Source: Dehalococcoidia bacterium
GTDB lineage: Bacteria > Chloroflexota > Dehalococcoidia > Dehalococcoidales > UBA1222
Reading direction: 5' to 3'
Assembly (NCBI GenBank): GCA_009776515.1
Contig: WRNP01000026.1
Span: 3,853 to 17,826 of the forward strand
DNA: 13,974 bases
The notes beneath the pieces were generated by a model, which worked only from the letters and a program-made list of their open reading frames with translations, did no database searches and had not been told where the DNA came from. Both the position numbers and the translations under genes were made by a program. Below, one piece after another: positions 1-7,706 of the stretch. Positions within the stretch are counted from its first letter, which is position 1. Each line of letters starts with the position of its first letter.

Positions 1-2222
1 TTCCATTCATCAAGATAGGCAAGTACGTGTTCTTTTTGGTCAAAATCCAAGGGGTATACCGCTATGCGAGTTGGCAGATCGCTCCCGCCTAATTGCTGCA
101 AACTGAATGTGGCGTTAGCCACGACCCTGAGCTCATTATCATTGCTTCCTCCGCTAACAAACAAACTCATAAGGGCTGACAATTGATCGGTATTGCCCAC
201 CAAACCCCTGGCACCCTCTGTTACCCCCTCATAGGTAAAAGTATAATCAAAGGTAATCCCAGAATATATCATTTGAGCCGGTGACCCGGGGAACTGGTAG
301 TCCTCGGGGAAAAAGGTTGCAGCACTCGTAAACGAGGTTTTCTCGGTACGGTATAATTCTTGGGCGAGTTCCGAGTCTCGATTTTGCTCAATCACATATT
401 CCGCGAAAGCCGTGGTGTAATAAAACCCGTTGGACAGCATACCGTAAGAAAGGCTGTCTTTCGGTTCCAATATGCCGACAATGGTGAACTCTAAACCGTC
501 GCTTCCGATATAATAGGGATCATAGGTAAACGGACTGTTGCTCAACCCCGTCTTGGTGAACACACTGTCATTGGGATACCAAGTAAACACCTTGGCAATA
601 AGCTCATCGTATTCGATTTGATCTCGGTACATGGCTTGGTCATATGCATTACCGACCGCCTTATTAGCAAGATTGATAAATTCTTCCTGCGAATAATAAC
701 CTAATTGCGCGAGCAAAAGATCCGCAAGCGTGCGATCACTGCCCAGAACGATCATGACCTCATTCTTTTCTTGGGCTACCCTGCCGTACACGAGGTCATA
801 TTGCGATAAAAGATAGTCTTCCGCGTCCGGCGCTTGCTCGAATGATTGCACCACCGAACCAATCATGGTGGCATAATCCTCAAATCCCTCTACCTTGGTA
901 AGGATGGCGCTGTAGATGGCCCTGATGCCGCTGAGTGAAATGTTCTGCCGGGCTCCATCTTGGTACACGCTGAAATCCGTATAGATATTGTTGCTGACGT
1001 CTAGTTCATAGTCGAGCAGTAGCGCCGCCAGGTATTCGACCGGCATATTGTTTATATAGTCGATGTAGTGCTGATCAATGTTATTTTGCACAAACAGATT
1101 TTCCATTCTGTTCGCACGCGCTACTATCTGCTCTATCATTGAAGCAACGTTGACCAGGCCATTTTCTTTGACAAACTGCACTTGTTCGGTGTTATTCATA
1201 TTGCTCAGCAGTCCGCTGATATCGAATGCCGTCTCCATAATCTCAATGGGATTACCCGAAAGCATATCGTTCTGCATATTGTCAATATAGCCCTGAATAC
1301 CGGAGGAGATGGATAAGACCATCGACACGCCGATGATGCCAATTGAGCCAGCTATGCTTGTCATGGCCGTGCGCCTTTTTTTGGTCAAGAGGTTTTGCAG
1401 AGAAAGCTTAAAAGCCGTCCAAAACGACATCTGCGCTTTCTCTCTCTTCGGAATTTTCTTTTTTCCGCCTGTAGTCTTAGCGGCCTTCTCTGCTGCCGCT
1501 TTTGTGGCCATAAAGGCTTCGCCAGTCGTTCTTTCTTCTTCCTCGCCGAAAGGACGACTATCGCTAACAAGGCTGCCGTCCAGCAGTCTTATGATCCTGG
1601 TGGAATATTCTTTCGCAAGTTCCGCATTATGGGTTACCATGACTACCAATCGCTCTTTAGCGATCTCTTTGACAATATCCATGATCTGCTTGGACGTGGT
1701 AGTGTCTAGCGCGCCTGTCGGCTCGTCCGCCAGCAATATTTCAGGGTCGTTGACCAGTGCCCTGGCAATGGCCACCCGCTGACACTGACCACCAGAAAGT
1801 TGATTGGGGCGTTTGTAATACTGATCGGTCAGCCCCACCTTATCAAGGGCCTTCTTTGCCCTCTCGACTCTTTCCGCCTTGCTCATCCCTGCAATGGTCA
1901 GGGCCAACTCGACATTGCCCAAAACCGTCTGGTGAGGGATTAAATTGTAGCTTTGAAATACAAAGCCTACCCGGCGATTACGGTATACGTCCCAATCCCT
2001 ATCTTTAAAGCCCTTGGTACTTCTGCCGTTGACAAACAAATCGCCAGAGGTGTATTTATCCAATCCGCCGATGATATTCAGCAGCGTTGTCTTCCCGCAC
2101 CCGCTTGGGCCAAGAACGGATACAAATTCGTTTTTCCGGAAGGATAGCGATACTCCCTTAAGCGCCCTGACAGTGGTGTCAGCAACGGCGTAATCTTTGG
2201 TGATATTTATCAGTTTAAGCAT
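1..2222 (-). CDS. ABC exporter, ATPase-permease fusion (MacB/FtsX type), partial
   Basis: An uninterrupted frame of 740 codons starts at the ATG at 2222 and runs off the left edge, so the C-terminus is missing. Residues 1-225 form a LolD/MacB-class ATPase: Walker A GPSGCGKTT at 38-46, Q-loop Q90, signature LSGGQ at 142-146, Walker B ILLADEP at 162-168 and switch His198. A basic Lys/Ala-rich linker (about 235-282) leads to one transmembrane segment (about 286-308). After that come more than 430 residues with no further hydrophobic helix, which I read as an extracytoplasmic domain of an FtsX-like permease. The remaining helices should lie outside the window. The ectodomain is already longer than that of MacB and recalls the roughly 1000-residue fusions common in Firmicutes. 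The start is supported by GAGGAGAG about 8 nt upstream. It lies 138 bp downstream of marR and is probably co-regulated with it. The substrate is unknown; efflux of a drug, peptide or lipid-like compound is an inference. Confidence 0.9.
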   Translation of the reverse strand, partial: MLKLINITKDYAVADTTVRALKGVSLSFRKNEFVSVLGPSGCGKTTLLNIIGGLDKYTSGDLFVNGRSTKGFKDRDWDVYRNRRVGFVFQSYNLIPHQTVLGNVELALTIAGMSKAERVERAKKALDKVGLTDQYYKRPNQLSGGQCQRVAIARALVNDPEILLADEPTGALDTTTSKQIMDIVKEIAKERLVVMVTHNAELAKEYSTRIIRLLDGSLVSDSRPFGEEEERTTGEAFMATKAAAEKAAKTTGGKKKIPKREKAQMSFWTAFKLSLQNLLTKKRRTAMTSIAGSIGIIGVSMVLSISSGIQGYIDNMQNDMLSGNPIEIMETAFDISGLLSNMNNTEQVQFVKENGLVNVASMIEQIVARANRMENLFVQNNIDQHYIDYINNMPVEYLAALLLDYELDVSNNIYTDFSVYQDGARQNISLSGIRAIYSAILTKVEGFEDYATMIGSVVQSFEQAPDAEDYLLSQYDLVYGRVAQEKNEVMIVLGSDRTLADLLLAQLGYYSQEEFINLANKAVGNAYDQAMYRDQIEYDELIAKVFTWYPNDSVFTKTGLSNSPFTYDPYYIGSDGLEFTIVGILEPKDSLSYGMLSNGFYYTTAFAEYVIEQNRDSELAQELYRTEKTSFTSAATFFPEDYQFPGSPAQMIYSGITFDYTFTYEGVTEGARGLVGNTDQLSALMSLFVSGGSNDNELRVVANATFSLQQLGGSDLPTRIAVYPLDFDQKEHVLAYLDEW

Positions 2223-2342
2223 TAACCCGCTCTCCTCATCATATACTACCGGTGTAGGCTCCAGCGCCACTTGTGTAACTCCCTGTATCCACTCAGCCCC
2301 TATCCGTTATGGCCGCCTTTGTATAAAAATGGTACTCCTTAC

Positions 2343-2371
2343 TAAATAAGTCTGGTATGCCTAAATGTCAA
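2343..2371 (-). promoter_or_regulatory. Possible promoter of the ABC exporter gene
   Basis: TTGACA (2371-2366), taken from the palindrome, stands 17 nt from TATTTA (2348-2343). The -35 box is perfect but the -10 matches only three of six positions, so this is tentative. Read-through from the marR promoter could serve the exporter instead. Confidence 0.3.
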
Positions 2372-2795
2372 TTTTTGACATTTCCTCCGCAAGCCTCCCC
2401 ATAATCCTCACATATTCTATGGCGTCCCGTTCACCTAGCGACCTAAGCAAGGCCACCGTTTTATGCAATATCTCTTGCCCGCACTCCTCTGCGATGCCTT
2501 GCCCTTTTGCCGTAATTTTAACTACAACCTTTCTGCGGTCGTTCCTGTCAATTTCCCGGGTGATCAATCCTTTGCTTTCAAGATCATTCAGGACTACTGC
2601 AACCCGAGCCGAGCTAACGCCTATGTCGCTACTGATTTTTTGGGGAATAATCGTGCTTTGGCAGCATTGGTTGATATATTGGAGAACCAGAGCCTCGCCC
2701 TGCAATCTCTCTCCAATATCTTTTTGGTGCCTGGCTTTATGCACAGCTTGCATCGTTGCCAGTAAAGTGGCCGCAAGCTCCTCATAATCTACCAT
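2361..2795 (-). CDS. MarR-family winged-helix transcriptional regulator
   Basis: The product is a 144-residue protein, the usual MarR size, that should bind DNA as a dimer and probably controls the ABC exporter gene downstream. A winged helix occupies about residues 26-95. The recognition helix is near SSARVAVVLNDLESKG (61-76), followed by the typical wing with DRNDRRK (83-89). Flanking helices would form the dimer interface. Two adjacent cysteines lie at 44-45; a redox role is possible but unsupported. I chose the ATG at 2795, which has AGGGAAG just upstream. A longer frame opens at a TTG at 2858, but that TTG is the first triplet of a perfect -35 box and the -10 box lies inside the extension, so the longer start is very unlikely. 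The family call is firm; ligand and target are inferred from gene order. Confidence 0.9.
   Translation of the reverse strand: MVDYEELAATLLATMQAVHKARHQKDIGERLQGEALVLQYINQCCQSTIIPQKISSDIGVSSARVAVVLNDLESKGLITREIDRNDRRKVVVKITAKGQGIAEECGQEILHKTVALLRSLGERDAIEYVRIMGRLAEEMSKIDI
2363..2383. promoter_or_regulatory. 21-bp palindrome at marR stop, candidate MarR operator
   Basis: AAATGTCAA and TTGACATTT are perfect 9-bp inverted arms separated by three bases, overlapping the last codons of marR. The site is AT-rich and the minus-strand copy lacks a separate T-run, so it looks more like a repressor site than an intrinsic terminator. On the minus strand its right arm supplies TTGACA, positioned as a -35 box for the exporter gene. 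Its use as an operator is inferred. Confidence 0.5.
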
Positions 2796-2829
2796 TTCGC
2801 TTCCCTGATTATTTGCTAATGATGCTAAT

Positions 2830-2858
2830 ATTATATGGTGTTCTATTTTTTCTGTCAA
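2830..2858 (-). promoter_or_regulatory. Consensus sigma-70 promoter of marR
   Basis: Reading the minus strand, TTGACA (2858-2853), a 17-nt spacer and TATAAT (2835-2830) match the consensus at all twelve positions. Transcription should start near 2823, leaving a short 5' UTR before the ATG at 2795. Just after the -10 box the hexamer TTAGCA occurs twice, 9 nt apart, a possible operator for autoregulation. Confidence 0.85.
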
Positions 2859-2985
2859 AACGCTTGTAGTGGGGTGAGTTTTCGGAATAAACAGGCGCGT
2901 AGAATTTCCACAAGCCGGTTCAAAAGGCCCGTAGAATCAGGTGGATAGGCTAAATGGGCAATATGTAAACCAGGGGAAAGCACAA

Positions 2986-3008
2986 CTGAACTGCCCCGGG
3001 TTTAGTAG
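2986..3008 (+). mobile_element. Possible remnant of an IS3-family end
   Basis: The sequence TGAACTGCCCCGGGTTT strongly resembles, from memory, the terminal inverted repeats of IS911-like IS3-family elements (TGAACCGCCCCGGG type). No matching repeat in the opposite orientation was found in the rest of the gap, and no recognisable OrfA or OrfB transposase fragment (for example the DDE region) could be read nearby. If real, it is a solo, decayed end. Confidence 0.3.
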
Positions 3009-3016
3009 CTACCCCA

Positions 3017-3310
3017 TCAAGAAGTATTGGTGTTTTCTGATCCAGCTATAGTCTCCCGTTGAAACGGCATGCTGATTTTACCGACACGGCCAAAGAACCG
3101 TGGATCCCGAATAGGCGGCAGAAGATGGGCAGGCCGCCTACCGTTTATTTTCTCCAATTTCAGTACTCCCGAGCAGGAACGATAAGCACTTCCTGCAACG
3201 TGCTGAGCCCAGAGCAGGGCATCAAGGAAGCCAATATACGCTTCATTTTCTTTCTTCAAGTGGCAAAGTCGGGTTATAGCAGAGATAGATTCATTCAAAA
3301 TCCACCACAT
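3017..3310 (-). CDS. Hypothetical open frame, doubtful
   Basis: A minus-strand frame of 97 codons starts at the ATG at 3310, with AGGGGTG 6 nt upstream resembling a ribosome binding site. The frame can be extended to a GTG at 3319. The protein is basic, has no signal peptide or membrane helix and matches no family I recognise. It lies just downstream of the surface-protein terminator and beside the IS-like end, so it may be a decayed fragment or a chance frame. Confidence 0.22.
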   Translation of the reverse strand: MWWILNESISAITRLCHLKKENEAYIGFLDALLWAQHVAGSAYRSCSGVLKLEKINGRRPAHLLPPIRDPRFFGRVGKISMPFQRETIAGSENTNTS

Positions 3311-3363
3311 GGTGGACACCCCTGCCTTTGGCTAACAATTTATCGCACATGCCCAGCGCACGT

Positions 3364-3400
3364 AAAAAAGAGAGCCCCCTTGCGGGGGGCTCTCTTTTTT
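3364..3400. terminator. Strong bidirectional intrinsic terminator
   Basis: Perfect 16-bp arms, AAAAAAGAGAGCCCCC and GGGGGCTCTCTTTTTT, flank a 5-nt loop. Each strand has a GC-rich stem running into six T residues. It begins 30 nt after the stop codon of the surface-protein gene on the minus strand and is its obvious terminator; it would also stop plus-strand transcription. Confidence 0.93.
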
Positions 3401-3430
3401 CCCGTAGTTATCCTGTCGGTATCCGAACCT

Positions 3431-6400
3431 TTAGACTACTCTGCGAGTACGGATGATCAGGATGATGACCGCGATGACTAGAATGGCACCAACAGCCACG
3501 ATGATCCAGATGTAGAACGGGGTAGGCTGCGGTTCCACAGGAGGTACGGTAACGTTAACCGGAGGCGGGTTGATGGTGATGCTCAGATTTGGAGTTATAG
3601 CAGGCTGAGTTGGAACCGTGAATGTGGGATTCAGGTTGATAATAGGCGGATCCTGCGCCTCAACGGTCAGCGTTGGCTGCGGCGGAGGTGCGCCCTCAGT
3701 CGTGAAGACCTGTACAGTGCCGCCGCTGTTGCCAGCTGGCGTGGTCGCGATTACGCGCCAGTAATAGACAGTGCTGTACTCAAGTACTGGATCGCTTGCG
3801 CTCCAGCCATAGGCCGTAGCGGTGGTGGTGACCGTCTTGATCGGATTGGTGAAGTTGGGGTTGTCAGCCACCGTCAAAGTATAGGAGGTAGCACCAACCA
3901 CTGCAGTCCACTGGAAAGCAGGGCGAATGCTAACTACCGCACCTGGCGCAGGTGCATAGACCACTGGTTCGGTGGGCGGGGTGGTAAAGCTGGCACCATC
4001 ACCGAAGCTGCTCAGGGAGTTTCCACGTGCGTTTTCGGCCATAGTTACCAGGTTGCCTGTCAGCTTTTTATCGGTAGGAGTGTATTTGATGCCCCAGACG
4101 CTCACATAATATGTGGTTTGGGACGACAGTCCAGGAACATTAGCGGCCTGGACATCACCAGCTTTTGGCGCCAAGATGTTTGCAGCTACGAAGTTGCCAC
4201 TGATTATGTCATCAATGGCATCATAGAAGTTTACAACCTGCTCGCCATCGGTAACGATAACCAGATAGTAGTTAACGTTAGCGAGGCTATTCCACTGAAT
4301 GTTAGCCGCGAATGTCTGCGGACAGAGATTTACGCAGTCTTCAAGCTCCAAACTAACTGAGTTTATCTTAACACCGGTGATTGGCTGGTTCAAAGTATCG
4401 GTGTAGAACCAGATGTTGCAGTCACTGCCGAAAGCATAGAGGATGACGCTACCAACAGATGCCGGGCCAGCCCACAAGCCTTCGAGGCTTCTGCTTGCCG
4501 GATAGTCAATGCGCTCAGCAGCACGAGTATCCTCTGCAACCACGCGACCCTTGATGCGAGCTACAGCATCTGATTTACTGCTGCTACTGTAGTAGTAAGT
4601 GTTAGTTACGGCAGGGGTGACCGTAGTGTTAGCCACCGTATAGTAGTCAGCCGAAGAGTTGAGGTAAGCCATGCCGTTGCCCTCAGCCTCAAAACCGGCC
4701 GCGCCGGGAGCGGTTACAAGGTTGGACATGTACCGAACGTCGTCTACGGCAACATCGGTGAAAGAGCCTTTTGCGCCGCCAACCATGTACCAATCGTCAT
4801 GCGTGTCTGCATCAAGCGCGGTACCACTGCCGTAAACACGATACCAAATGCCAGACGAGACATCGGAGGCTATGTAGACGAAGTTCGATGAGGCATAGTC
4901 ATCAGCCGGTGAAACGAATGCCCAATCTTTGACATCAACATTGGTGTTTTGGGCATTGGCCCAATTGGTGTAATTGATGTTGGATGTCGAGAATTGAGAG
5001 CGGGCAACCCAGACTTTACCATTTGTGCCAACAGACGCCGCAATGACGTCCTGGTTGGAAGCTAGGCGGAGATCCGTTACTTTTCCCTTAGAGTTGCTTG
5101 AAGTGAAAGCGTTGCTAAGGAGGGTCCAGTTGCCATAAGTAGAACTGGTGCGCCGAACGTAGTACACCATACCATCGTTCGCACCAACCATGACGTTGGT
5201 CCCCACCAGTAGCACGGAATAGATCGTGGCACCAGTGATAGTGCGCGTATGCGTGTTCCACAGGTTGCCCTGGTTGGCTGAGTAGTAAATCGTGTGCTTT
5301 ACGCGATCCATCAGAATGACCCAGCCATTATTGGGAGCAGTGCGCACAAAGTCAAAGTGCGCCAGTACATCATTGCTGCGATCGGGGTCAGGGGTCATCC
5401 AGTCTATGTCTACATCGTAAAGCGAATAGCTGTTCACCCGCTCCCAGTAGCGAGCGGGCTCGCCATCAAGGTCGGTAGTCCACATCAAACGCCAGGCGCT
5501 GTACAGCTGGAGTGTCCATGTTTGACTGCCTTCCCCATACTGGACCTCGGCGTAGGTGGTCATGTAAATGGTGTCATCATCAGCAATGGACATGTCAACT
5601 TTTTTAGTCACATGGGTGCTGATGAAATAGATGGTGTTCCAAGTAAAGCCTTTGTCGCACACATCGGTGGGCAGAGCGCTTATGGAAAGGCCGGCGTCGC
5701 CGCCCCACACATCCACCCCATCCTTATCCGTATAAGTGCCATGAGTGCCGACAACAGCTAAGCCGTTGGTGGCAAAGCCGGCATGGACGCGTATCGAGGC
5801 AAAAGCCACCCCGTACAGCCAGCTTGCGCCACCAGTGGGCCGCTTGTCATTGATGGTCCAAGTGTTGCCAGCGTCCTGAGTTGCCCAGGTCTGCGGAGTT
5901 TGGTCATCCTCGGATGCAAAACCCGCCACCAAGATGCTGGCATCACCCAAATTGCCGACACCGTCCATATCGGTGATACCGACACCTATGCCTTTATATC
6001 CGGACACATTGAGATCTAAGGCATTGTTCGGCTGAGCATGAACGTCTTCTCCGCCAGTGAAGTAGCAAAGATATGCATCACCTTGGATGTAGTTAGTGCG
6101 CCCTTGAGGAGCGATACCCACAAAAACCCCGGGGTCATCGTAGAAATCTGAGGGCACCAGAATAGTAGCTGAGAGCAAACGGGCATTGACAGGGACGCTA
6201 CCGCCGGCGCTGGTTACGTCATATCTCAAGGTGACGTCACCGTAATACGTTCCCCATTTGGAGTTCCCAAAGCGAGTGCTGACTAGAGTTCTGCCTTGAG
6301 TCGTGGGGTTACCGCTGTTGTCGTACCACTGATAGCTGTAGTCACTGGCCACTACCACGATGCCATCGTACTGGTCATAGTCGGGCAAGACTTTGACTTC

Positions 6401-7342
6401 CCAGACATCGTAGCGAGCACCGAACTCGTCACCGGCCTCCCGCTGGCCGGCAATCTCCATGTCAAACCATTTGGAACTGCCCAGGGCATTCGAGAGAGCA
6501 TAGACGCCGCCGTGGCTTTTCGACCAAGCGGCATTCCAACGCATTGTACGATTGAAAGTGCTGGTCGCAGCATAGAGCCAGGCGGTGTTGCCGACATAGC
6601 CTACGGAAATGCTCACGATCAGGCCATCAGCAACGCCTTCCGTCAGGTCCGTTTCATCAAAGAGGTTGTCGAGAGTGCGCCAAGTGTTGCCGCCGTTGGA
6701 GCTGTAATAAATGTCAAAGCCATCGGTGACCCAAAGCTGGCTAGCATTGCGGGAAGAGCACTCAATGTCAAAGATGACACCTTCGTAACCGAGTCCGTTT
6801 AGAGAGTTAGTGTCATTACGGCCTAGCATCCAGTCATTGTAGTAGCCTTCTTTCTCTCGGGGCTGGAAGGGTTGCTCACCAACTTCTTTCCAAGTCCTAC
6901 CAAAATCGGTGGACTTGTAGATGACGACCTTGTTGGCCTCCCATCCCTTCTGCCCCCCGCCGCCACCGATGCTAGTAGGGCTCTGGTTCCATTGGGGGTC
7001 GTCGGTAAAGAACGGATCAGTGCTAGCTAAAGCGTGACCATCCGGAACGCCATTGTCTATCTGACTCTGAGTGGGAGTTCCGGCACCAGTGTCAGGGTGC
7101 CAATACAGAGGGGTGGTAGGATCGTCACCCGTGCCAACAGCGCAATAGAGATCGCCATTGATGGCACGCTCAATGGGTCCTACCCACCAGACGCTGGCAT
7201 CGATCTGCCCGTTATTGGCAGGAGTGATAATGGATTCCCAGTCCTGGGCCTTGGCCACAACCGACGTGCCGCTAACAAATAAGCCGGCAACGATGGCGGT
7301 GGTCAGGAATACGCCCAGGATCTTTGTTATCTTGTTTTTCAT
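3431..7342 (-). CDS. Membrane-anchored Asp-box (BNR) repeat surface protein, probable S-layer protein
   Basis: The 1303-residue product begins with a signal peptide: lysines at 2, 4 and 7, a hydrophobic core at 8-29 and a likely cut after AKA at 30-32. Asp-box motifs of BNR/sialidase-like beta-propellers recur: STDFGRTW (144-151), SSNGGNTW (214-221), TQDAGNTW (488-495) and a weaker SANQGNLW (688-695). Residues about 1005-1120 and 1124-1215 look like fibronectin type III modules. A Pro/Thr-rich stalk (1218-1275) leads to a transmembrane helix (about 1277-1297) and the basic tail RTRR. No sialidase catalytic set was recognised, so a structural role is likelier than an enzymatic one. From memory, Dehalococcoides has abundant BNR-repeat proteins of this kind regarded as S-layer components. 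The gene is monocistronic, with its own promoter and terminator. The Shine-Dalgarno sequence is odd: AAGGAG lies 14 nt from the ATG, with AAAGG only 3 nt away. Confidence 0.85.
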   Translation of the reverse strand: MKNKITKILGVFLTTAIVAGLFVSGTSVVAKAQDWESIITPANNGQIDASVWWVGPIERAINGDLYCAVGTGDDPTTPLYWHPDTGAGTPTQSQIDNGVPDGHALASTDPFFTDDPQWNQSPTSIGGGGGQKGWEANKVVIYKSTDFGRTWKEVGEQPFQPREKEGYYNDWMLGRNDTNSLNGLGYEGVIFDIECSSRNASQLWVTDGFDIYYSSNGGNTWRTLDNLFDETDLTEGVADGLIVSISVGYVGNTAWLYAATSTFNRTMRWNAAWSKSHGGVYALSNALGSSKWFDMEIAGQREAGDEFGARYDVWEVKVLPDYDQYDGIVVVASDYSYQWYDNSGNPTTQGRTLVSTRFGNSKWGTYYGDVTLRYDVTSAGGSVPVNARLLSATILVPSDFYDDPGVFVGIAPQGRTNYIQGDAYLCYFTGGEDVHAQPNNALDLNVSGYKGIGVGITDMDGVGNLGDASILVAGFASEDDQTPQTWATQDAGNTWTINDKRPTGGASWLYGVAFASIRVHAGFATNGLAVVGTHGTYTDKDGVDVWGGDAGLSISALPTDVCDKGFTWNTIYFISTHVTKKVDMSIADDDTIYMTTYAEVQYGEGSQTWTLQLYSAWRLMWTTDLDGEPARYWERVNSYSLYDVDIDWMTPDPDRSNDVLAHFDFVRTAPNNGWVILMDRVKHTIYYSANQGNLWNTHTRTITGATIYSVLLVGTNVMVGANDGMVYYVRRTSSTYGNWTLLSNAFTSSNSKGKVTDLRLASNQDVIAASVGTNGKVWVARSQFSTSNINYTNWANAQNTNVDVKDWAFVSPADDYASSNFVYIASDVSSGIWYRVYGSGTALDADTHDDWYMVGGAKGSFTDVAVDDVRYMSNLVTAPGAAGFEAEGNGMAYLNSSADYYTVANTTVTPAVTNTYYYSSSSKSDAVARIKGRVVAEDTRAAERIDYPASRSLEGLWAGPASVGSVILYAFGSDCNIWFYTDTLNQPITGVKINSVSLELEDCVNLCPQTFAANIQWNSLANVNYYLVIVTDGEQVVNFYDAIDDIISGNFVAANILAPKAGDVQAANVPGLSSQTTYYVSVWGIKYTPTDKKLTGNLVTMAENARGNSLSSFGDGASFTTPPTEPVVYAPAPGAVVSIRPAFQWTAVVGATSYTLTVADNPNFTNPIKTVTTTATAYGWSASDPVLEYSTVYYWRVIATTPAGNSGGTVQVFTTEGAPPPQPTLTVEAQDPPIINLNPTFTVPTQPAITPNLSITINPPPVNVTVPPVEPQPTPFYIWIIVAVGAILVIAVIILIIRTRRVV

Positions 7343-7403
7343 CGACCTTTAGTTTTCTCCTTGTTGTTAGTTAGTATGGAGAAGTCCCTCACGAGACGAA
7401 ATA

Positions 7404-7460
7404 TCAAAAGTAATGCCTTGCTTGCGCCCAACAGCGCCCTCCCTTACGGGTCACAAACAT
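7404..7460 (-). CDS. 18-codon leader ORF upstream of the surface-protein gene
   Basis: Within the surface-protein leader, AGGAGGTGG (7473-7465) stands 4 nt before an ATG that opens MFVTRKGGRCWAQARHYF and then a TGA. This is the best Shine-Dalgarno sequence I saw in the window, clearly better than that of the large gene, whose ATG lies 61 nt past the small stop codon. The peptide is basic and aromatic, has no signal peptide, and matches nothing I know. It could be a regulatory leader peptide, a ribosome loading or mRNA-stabilising site, or a real small protein. Confidence 0.45.
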   Translation of the reverse strand: MFVTRKGGRCWAQARHYF

Positions 7461-7494
7461 AGAACCACCTCCTCTCACAGGTTTTCCGCTACCT

Positions 7495-7522
7495 ATCATA
7501 CCATATGGTGCCAAGGTGTCAA
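7495..7522 (-). promoter_or_regulatory. Strong sigma-70 promoter of the surface-protein gene
   Basis: TTGACA (7522-7517), a 16-nt spacer and TATGAT (7500-7495) match eleven of twelve consensus positions. Transcription should start near 7488, giving a leader of about 145 nt. The spacer contains the palindrome ACCATATGGT (7500-7509), and ATGGTGCC occurs at 7505-7512 and again at 7540-7547, so a regulator may bind here. Confidence 0.8.
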
Positions 7523-7706
7523 CACCAGTATCCGCAACCATGGTGCCTAGATTGGCAAAGCTTCGTTTCTCCAATAAAAATAATTCTCAGCGTTCGCCCT
7601 GTCCTCCGACAAAATCACGGAATCCCAACAAACCATGACAAGTGCTTTTGTCCAAGCAGCGCTGCGTCAACAGTTGCTTAAGCAAATGTCTGCCAGCGCA
7701 ACACCT

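Larger units (their letters stand above)
2859..3430. other. 572-bp stretch without a convincing gene
   Basis: This region separates the marR-exporter pair from the surface-protein gene. It holds a 13-nt imperfect direct repeat (2893-2905 and 2925-2937, one mismatch), an IS3-like end near 2986, a weak minus-strand open frame (3017-3310), a 16-bp near-perfect palindrome at 3301-3316 (arms TCCACCA and TGGTGGA) and an intrinsic terminator (3364-3400). A plus-strand frame at 3059-3481 runs through the terminator and into the next gene and is not credible. I see no RNA gene. Confidence 0.6.

Noticed and set aside
2893..2937. Pair of similar 13-nt units, 32 nt apart, as a possible CRISPR or repeat array
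   Set aside because: Only two copies exist, with a mismatch and no third unit or cas gene.
3059..3481. Plus-strand frame of 140 codons
   Set aside because: It reads through a strong terminator and into the 3' end of the surface-protein gene, and no family is recognisable.
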